A stretch of DNA of 64,000 nt from Modicisalibacter ilicicola DSM 19980 (GTDB lineage: Bacteria; Pseudomonadota; Gammaproteobacteria; Pseudomonadales; Halomonadaceae): the NCBI RefSeq assembly GCF_900128925.1, contig NZ_FQUJ01000006.1, positions 97,388 through 161,387 on the forward strand, read 5' to 3'. Below are positions 60,036-64,000 of the stretch, piece after piece (the first letter of the stretch is position 1; the number at the start of each line of letters is the position of its first letter). Made by a program: the position numbers and the translations under genes. The notes below the pieces were generated by a model that was not told the DNA's origin, made no database searches, and was given only the letters and a program-made list of their open reading frames with translations.

Positions 60036-60974
60036 CTATTCCGCTGCGGCTTCCTCCAGGCGGGGGGCGGGAATGTCCGCGGGGGTTTCCAGGGTCAGGC
60101 GACCGAGCTTGCCGTCGCGCAACTCGTGCAGCAGCACCTCGGCGCCACGATGCAGGTCGATCTCGCCGCCCGGACGCAGACCGCCGCGCTTGCTGGCGAT
60201 CTCCTTGACGATGGCCTGGCCATCGAAGCCGGCCAGGGCTAGCAGGTCGGCATGTCGCGGGCTGTCGACATCCACCTCGGCTGACTGAGAGGCGGGGCTA
60301 TAGGGCGGCAGCGTCTTGAGCTTGAAACGCGCCGTCAGCTCGTCGGGGTAGCGTCTGGCAAGCTCCGCGGCGGTGACCATCGCCACGTCGAGGTAGTCGA
60401 TTGCCGTATCGCGAATTGCCCCGCTGGCGGCCAGACGGTAGGCGCTGGCCTGGTCCTCGATCTTCGGCCATAGCACGCCCGGCGTGTCGGTCAGGGCGAT
60501 GCGCCCGTCGATCCGGATCTTCTGCTGGCGCTTGGTGACTGCCGGTTCGTTGCCGGTCTTGGCGATCTTGCGCCCGGCCAGGCCGTTGATCAACGTCGAT
60601 TTGCCGACATTGGGAATGCCCATGACCATGACCCGCACATCGCGGTCGGCACGTACCCGGCCGGCCAGTTCGTGACACAGCTTGGGGATGCGCTTGAGCT
60701 CGCGGGCATTGGTGGTGGTCACGGCCAGGGCGCGGGTCGCTTCCTGGGCATCGAAGTGGGTGACCCATTCGTCGGTACGTGCGGGATCGGCCAGATCGGC
60801 CCGGGAAAGGATCTTGAGTACCGGCTTGTGCTCGGTGAGCTCGGCGAGCATGGGGTTGGCGCTGGAGTAGGGCAGGCGGGCATCGAGCACCTCGAGCACC
60901 ACGTCGATCTCGGGCAGCGCTTCCTTGATCTGGCGGCGCGCCTTGTTCATGTGTCCTGGGTACCAGCCGAGCAT
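60036..60974 (-). CDS. ylqF: Circularly permuted ribosome-assembly GTPase YlqF/RbgA
   Basis: This 312-residue GTPase has its G motifs in permuted order. G4-like LSRADL is at 56-61, where the usual N-K-x-D is S-R-A-D; G1 GIPNVGKSTLIN is at 119-130 and G3 DTPG follows. An N-terminal GHM motif (WYPGHMNKARRQI) matches YlqF. In Bacillus RbgA drives late 50S assembly. Its gene lies between alaA and msrB. Confidence 0.92.
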   Translation of the reverse strand: MLGWYPGHMNKARRQIKEALPEIDVVLEVLDARLPYSSANPMLAELTEHKPVLKILSRADLADPARTDEWVTHFDAQEATRALAVTTTNARELKRIPKLCHELAGRVRADRDVRVMVMGIPNVGKSTLINGLAGRKIAKTGNEPAVTKRQQKIRIDGRIALTDTPGVLWPKIEDQASAYRLAASGAIRDTAIDYLDVAMVTAAELARRYPDELTARFKLKTLPPYSPASQSAEVDVDSPRHADLLALAGFDGQAIVKEIASKRGGLRPGGEIDLHRGAEVLLHELRDGKLGRLTLETPADIPAPRLEEAAAE

Positions 60975-61052
60975 ATCAGACCCTTGAGCAGCGCATGAGA
61001 AGACGGGCGCCTATCCTAGCAGATCGGCGCCCGGGTGTGATCGGCGGCAAGG

Positions 61053-61454
61053 CTATTCCCCAGCGTGGAAATCCAGCGCCACGGAGTTGATGCAGTAGCG
61101 CAGCCCGGTGGTCTCCCGGGGACCATCGGGGAAGACATGCCCGAGGTGGGCATCGCAGCGCGAGCAGACCACTTCGATGCGGCGCATGGCATGGGAGTCG
61201 TCGTAATGCTCCTCAATGGCCGACTTGGCCAGCGGCCGGTCGAAGCTTGGCCAGCCGCATCCTGAATCGAACTTGTGCTCGTTCTCGAACAGCGCCGCAC
61301 CACAGCACACGCAATGATAGATGCCGTGCTCGTCGCTCACCCGGTGATCACCGCTGAACGGGGGTTCGGTACCTTTTTGCCTTGTGACACGGTATTGCTC
61401 CGGGCTGAGCTGTTCGCGCCATTGTGCGTCGTCTTTCTGGATCTTGTTGCCCAT
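61053..61454 (-). CDS. msrB: Peptide-methionine (R)-S-oxide reductase MsrB
   Basis: This 133-residue cytosolic enzyme reduces Met-R-sulfoxide. Zinc cysteines are Cys48, Cys51, Cys97 and Cys100; the nucleophile is Cys121 in [24 protein letters not shown] is the family signature. GGGAG precedes the ATG at 61454. MsrA lies elsewhere in the window and is exported, so the two enzymes act in different compartments here. Confidence 0.96.
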   Translation of the reverse strand: MGNKIQKDDAQWREQLSPEQYRVTRQKGTEPPFSGDHRVSDEHGIYHCVCCGAALFENEHKFDSGCGWPSFDRPLAKSAIEEHYDDSHAMRRIEVVCSRCDAHLGHVFPDGPRETTGLRYCINSVALDFHAGE

Positions 61455-61553
61455 TGGGATTCTCCCGTTTGCCTGTCAGGTCCTTGGCACACCGCCATGA
61501 GACAACGAGAACGGGGTGATTTTCCAGCGGCATTTTTGCCGGCCGAGTCACGC

Positions 61554-61582
61554 TTGACACCCATCATCCCGCTAATTAATAT
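61554..61582 (+). promoter_or_regulatory. Consensus sigma-70 promoter of the tRNA array
   Basis: TTGACA (61554-61559), a 17-base spacer, then TAATAT (61577-61582), followed by a GC-rich discriminator ACGCGCC as in stringently controlled stable-RNA promoters. The first tRNA begins 28 bases downstream. Confidence 0.88.
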
Positions 61583-61610
61583 ACGCGCCACCTCGACGAG
61601 GCAGGCATGC

Positions 61611-61686
61611 GTCCCATTCGTCTAGTGGTCCAGGACACCGCCCTTTCACGGCGGTAACAGGGGTTCGAACCCCCTATGGGACGCCA
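61611..61686 (+). tRNA. tRNA-Glu (UUC)
   Basis: A complete 76-base cloverleaf including encoded CCA. The acceptor is GTCCCAT paired with ATGGGAC. The anticodon loop CTTTCAC has the UUC anticodon flanked by CCGCC and GGCGG. The T-arm GGGGTTCGAACCCC is perfect. It is the first tRNA of the array, and mature tRNA-Glu is an MnmA substrate. Confidence 0.97.
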
Positions 61687-61721
61687 CTTCCTTCTCGAGG
61701 CGCCGGATCGGTGGAAGCAGT

Positions 61722-61796
61722 GCGGGAATAGCTCAGTGGTAGAGCATCGCCTTGCCAAGGCGAGGGTCGCGAGTTCGAATCTCGTTTCCCGCTCCA
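61722..61796 (+). tRNA. tRNA-Gly (GCC)
   Basis: A complete 75-base tRNA with encoded CCA. The acceptor is GCGGGAA paired with TTCCCGC. Anticodon stem TCGCC/GGCGA surrounds the loop TTGCCAA with anticodon GCC. T-arm CGAGTTCGAATCTCG. Confidence 0.97.
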
Positions 61797-61808
61797 TGCC
61801 TTCCATGT

Positions 61809-61884
61809 GTCCCGTTCGTCTAGTGGCCTAGGACACCGCCCTTTCACGGCGGTAACAGGGGTTCGAACCCCCTACGGGACGCCA
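61809..61884 (+). tRNA. tRNA-Glu (UUC), variant copy
   Basis: A second 76-base tRNA-Glu, with two sequence blocks differing from the other copies. In the acceptor stem the A-T pair at position 6 is replaced by G-C on both sides (GTCCCGT with ACGGGAC), and the D-loop reads GGCCTAGG instead of GGTCCAGG. Anticodon and T-arm are identical. Confidence 0.97.
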
Positions 61885-61923
61885 CTTCCGATCCTGCGGT
61901 TTCGCAGTAGCGTGCACAATTTT

Positions 61924-61998
61924 GCGGGAATAGCTCAGTGGTAGAGCATCGCCTTGCCAAGGCGAGGGTCGCGAGTTCGAATCTCGTTTCCCGCTCCA
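61924..61998 (+). tRNA. tRNA-Gly (GCC), second copy
   Basis: A 75-base copy identical to the first tRNA-Gly, including the CCA end. It is followed directly by the broken tRNA-Gly remnant. Confidence 0.97.
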
Positions 61999-62022
61999 TG
62001 CGTCAGCGGCAAAGAAAGGCAA

Positions 62023-62090
62023 GCGAGGGTCGCGAGCTGGGGCGCCAGCCCGGTGGAGCGCCACCCGGTCGAATCTCGTTTCCCGCTCCA
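62023..62090 (+). pseudogene. Broken tRNA-Gly 3' fragment with 32-base insertion in the T-arm
   Basis: GCGAGGGTCGCGAG (62023-62036) and TCGAATCTCGTTTCCCGCTCCA (62069-62090) reproduce the 3' half of the adjacent tRNA-Gly. They are separated by 32 foreign bases (62037-62068) inside the T-stem. The insert itself holds the hairpin GGTGG-AGCG-CCACC. The 5' half (acceptor strand, D-arm, anticodon) is missing, so it cannot form a tRNA. Confidence 0.85.
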
Positions 62091-62102
62091 TGTCTTCCAT
62101 GC

Positions 62103-62178
62103 GTCCCATTCGTCTAGTGGTCCAGGACACCGCCCTTTCACGGCGGTAACAGGGGTTCGAACCCCCTATGGGACGCCA
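62103..62178 (+). tRNA. tRNA-Glu (UUC), third copy
   Basis: A 76-base copy identical to the first tRNA-Glu, with encoded CCA. It is the last tRNA of the array; no clear terminator hairpin was seen after it. Confidence 0.97.
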
Positions 62179-62221
62179 CTTCTTCTTCGTGCCCCTGCCT
62201 CTCTGTTTCAGAAGCGTGCAT

Positions 62222-62782
62222 CTAGTACGCCCAGGCGATCGCGATCAGCAATCCCCACGCCAGCACGCTGGCGGCCATGATCGTGTAGGTGGCCGACAGG
62301 GTTTCCATCTCTTCCTGCTTGCGTGCCAGCCCTTGCAAACCGTGGTAGACGAGACTGCAGGATATCCCCAGCGCCACCAGGGCCACGATGACGTTGAAGG
62401 TCAGGCTGGGTATCAGCAGGGCCAGGGCCGAGAGCCATAACGGGATAGGGGCCAGGGCTGCCAGCAGGTAGGCGTCATGGATACTGATGGCCTGCTTGCC
62501 GGTGTTGGTGACCTCATAGATGAGCCAGCCCATCACCGCAAAGGTCAGCAGTTCCGCGAGAAAGAAGATCGTCGTGATGAAGCGCCACTGCTTGTCGCCG
62601 AAACCTGCCAGAAAGGCGTCGCCATAATGGGTGCCGGCATAATAGAGCATGAGGGGTGGAATGAACGACATCGGCAGTACGAGAAACAGTACCAATCGAG
62701 TCACGGAAGGTTGTCGCTTCGACAACTCCGCCCAGCCATGAGTGGATGAAAAGGGTAGCTGGAAGAAGGTTGCAGGCGTCAT
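62222..62782 (-). CDS. Yip1-family multi-pass membrane protein
   Basis: This 186-residue inner-membrane protein has about five membrane segments. The pattern, with a short cytosolic N-terminus containing a W-x-E-L motif followed by LVLFLVLPMSFIPPLMLYYAG and later AALAPIPLWLSALALLIP, matches the Yip1/DUF1282 superfamily. The bacterial function is unknown. GAGGTG precedes the ATG at 62782 by 5 bases. It is divergent from the MarR gene across a palindromic operator, so it may be the target of that regulator. Confidence 0.82.
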   Translation of the reverse strand: MTPATFFQLPFSSTHGWAELSKRQPSVTRLVLFLVLPMSFIPPLMLYYAGTHYGDAFLAGFGDKQWRFITTIFFLAELLTFAVMGWLIYEVTNTGKQAISIHDAYLLAALAPIPLWLSALALLIPSLTFNVIVALVALGISCSLVYHGLQGLARKQEEMETLSATYTIMAASVLAWGLLIAIAWAY

Positions 62783-62804
62783 GAGTCACCTCGATCGATT
62801 TTTG

Positions 62805-62819
62805 TATCATAATATGATA
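62805..62819. promoter_or_regulatory. Palindromic operator candidate in the Yip1/MarR divergent promoter
   Basis: TATCATAATATGATA is a perfect 7+1+7 AT-rich palindrome in the 76-base divergent gap, the expected place and style for a MarR-dimer operator. It lies 40 bases before the marR-type start and 23 bases before the Yip1 start. Confidence 0.65.
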
Positions 62820-62858
62820 TGTCTAGACCGGCCCACGTCACCTGTCAAGGAGCACAGC

Positions 62859-63287
62859 ATGTCTTCGGCTATCCCTGCGACCCGGCCCTCATTGGCCAAG
62901 GATGATTTCGAGCGTCTCTCGCACTTCCGTTACCGACTGCGCTGCTTCCTGCGCCAGAGCGAGGACATCTGTCGAGCCAGCGGGCTGACACCGCTGCAAT
63001 ACCAGTTGCTGTTGCACCTGAGAGGCTTCGCCGGGCGTGAATGGGCCACGGTGGGCGAACTGGCGGAGCGCCTGCAGGCCAAGCATCACGGCGCCGTGGC
63101 GCTGATCGATCGCTGCGAGGAGGCCGAGCTGGTGGAGCGGCGCCAGGGGCAGGGGGATCGTCGCCGCATCGAGGTGCACCTGTTGCCCAAGGGGGCCCGC
63201 CTCGCCGAGCATATCGCCGAACTGCACCAGCCGGAGCTGCACCTTCTACAAGATGAATTCCAGTTACCGGGCTGGCCGAATCCATAA
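62859..63287 (+). CDS. MarR family transcriptional regulator
   Basis: This 142-residue winged-helix repressor has the MarR core: RASGLTPLQYQLLLHLRG leads to TVGELAERLQAKHHGAVALIDRCEEAELVERRQGQGDRRRIEVHLL-type sequence, with the recognition helix about residues 70-85 and the beta-wing DRRRIEV. The ATG at 62859 has AAGGAG 6 bases upstream. It is probably autoregulatory through the palindrome in the divergent gap, controlling itself and the Yip1-family gene. The effector is unknown. Confidence 0.9.
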   Translation: MSSAIPATRPSLAKDDFERLSHFRYRLRCFLRQSEDICRASGLTPLQYQLLLHLRGFAGREWATVGELAERLQAKHHGAVALIDRCEEAELVERRQGQGDRRRIEVHLLPKGARLAEHIAELHQPELHLLQDEFQLPGWPNP

Positions 63288-63363
63288 GAACCTTGAATTT
63301 TGTCACTATGCCCTGATGTTATCAGGCTCACCGTCCAATCATCATGCGACAGGGATTTTCCCC

Positions 63364-64000
63364 ATGGCCGAACCGGCACTGTCCATTCGTGGGCTGACCA
63401 AGGTCTATGGCAACGGCTTCCATGCCTTGAAGGGCATCGATCTGGACGTGCCCGAGGGCGATTTCTTTGCCTTGCTGGGCCCCAACGGCGCCGGCAAGTC
63501 CACCACCCTGGGCGTGGTCTGTTCTCTGGTCCAGAAGACCGCAGGCAAGGTGTCGATCTATGGCATCGACATCGACCGGGACTTCGCCCGGGCCAAGTAC
63601 CATCTGGGCGTGGTGCCCCAGGAATTCAATTTTTCCCAGTTCGAGAAGGTCGAGGACATCATCCTGGCCCAGGCAGGCTACTACGGCATGCCGCTGCGCG
63701 AAGCCAAGCCGCGCTGCAATCAGCTGCTGAAGGACCTGGGCCTGTGGGACAAGCGCAACGGCCCGGCGCGCATGCTCTCCGGCGGGATGAAGCGCCGCCT
63801 GATGATCGCTCGCGCGTTGATTCACGGCCCCCGCCTGCTGATCCTCGACGAGCCCACCGCCGGCGTGGACATCGAACTGCGCCGCAGCATGTGGGAGTAC
63901 ATGCGCCGTATCAACCGCGAGGAAGGCACGACGATCATCCTCACGACCCATTATCTCGAGGAAGCCGAGAGCCTGTGCCGCAATATCGCCATCATCAACA
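63364..64000 (+). CDS. yadG: ABC transporter ATP-binding protein (YadG-like), 3' end outside window
   Basis: The first ~212 residues of an ABC ATPase are present. Walker A is LLGPNGAGKST, signature LSGGMKRRLMIARALI, Walker B LLILDEPTAGVD and the switch His in ILTTHYLEEAE. The N-terminus ALSIRGLTKVYGNGFHALKGIDLDV and GVVPQEFNFSQFE resemble YadG of E. coli, which pairs with the permease YadH; a permease is expected just beyond base 64000. The substrate is unknown. Confidence 0.9.
   Translation, partial: MAEPALSIRGLTKVYGNGFHALKGIDLDVPEGDFFALLGPNGAGKSTTLGVVCSLVQKTAGKVSIYGIDIDRDFARAKYHLGVVPQEFNFSQFEKVEDIILAQAGYYGMPLREAKPRCNQLLKDLGLWDKRNGPARMLSGGMKRRLMIARALIHGPRLLILDEPTAGVDIELRRSMWEYMRRINREEGTTIILTTHYLEEAESLCRNIAIIN

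Noticed and set aside
62023-62090. A complete tRNA with a long variable arm or an intron
   Set aside because: There is no 5' acceptor strand, D-arm or anticodon stem upstream of the 3' half, so no cloverleaf can be drawn even if the insertion were removed.

Overview
This window is GC-rich, densely coded chromosomal DNA of a gammaproteobacterium. Gene content and order point to the Halomonadaceae (Halomonas-like). The pointers are the clpS-clpA / infA-bpt-aat / ftsK-lolA-rarA block, the icd divergent from rluE-nudJ-mnmA-hflD-purB block, pyrD-rmf-rlmKL, htpX-alaA, a very large NAD-dependent glutamate dehydrogenase, a BCCT osmolyte transporter and a long-form isocitrate lyase. The family assignment is inference from gene order and protein recognition; no 16S gene is present.

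Layout. 1-4500: the start of ycjX, an MFS permease, a sodium:solute symporter, small membrane proteins and a DUF924 protein. 4500-8400: a small MITE-like element lies just upstream of the katE catalase, which is convergent with gabT. 8640-17940: a long DUF1266 protein, an NlpC/P60 lipoprotein and a periplasmic MsrA. MsrA is divergent from a tight three-gene operon (VTT-domain/flavin disulfide oxidoreductase fusion, CDP-alcohol phosphatidyltransferase, exported DUF3047 protein). slyD, a small membrane protein and a SlyB-type lipoprotein follow. 18148-27680: aceA, then the leftward run rluE-nudJ-mnmA-hflD-purB-roxA-GNAT with several 4-base overlaps, and icd divergent from it. 27850-38210: ClpAP and N-end-rule genes (clpS, clpA, bpt, aat), infA, ftsK, lolA and rarA. 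38500-43000: a degenerate hemerythrin-like protein, an SOS-type umuDC operon with a clear LexA box, murI and trmA. 43148-55820: gdhB, a two-repeat exported protein, pyrD, rmf, rlmKL, a glutaredoxin-like protein, a WGR-like protein, pdxB and a YcbX-type MOSC protein. 55860-64000: a BCCT transporter, htpX, alaA, ylqF, msrB, a Glu/Gly tRNA array containing a broken tRNA-Gly remnant, a divergent Yip1-family/MarR pair with a palindromic operator, and a truncated ABC ATPase.

Themes. Protein quality control: ClpS-ClpA with the Aat and Bpt transferases that make N-degrons, HtpX, SlyD. Oxidant defence: KatE, periplasmic MsrA, MsrB. Translation: MnmA, RluE, TrmA, RlmKL, RoxA, Bpt, Aat, RMF, IF-1, YlqF, tRNAs. 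Carbon/nitrogen metabolism: Icd versus AceA at the isocitrate branch point, GdhB, GabT, AlaA.

The least ordinary items are a UmuD whose catalytic Ser and Lys are both replaced, the VTT-oxidoreductase/phosphatidyltransferase/DUF3047 operon, a palindrome upstream of aceA resembling operators of RpiR-type carbon regulators, the MITE-like element before katE, and the tRNA-Gly fragment with a 32-base insertion. No prophage, intact insertion sequence, CRISPR array or defence island was seen.
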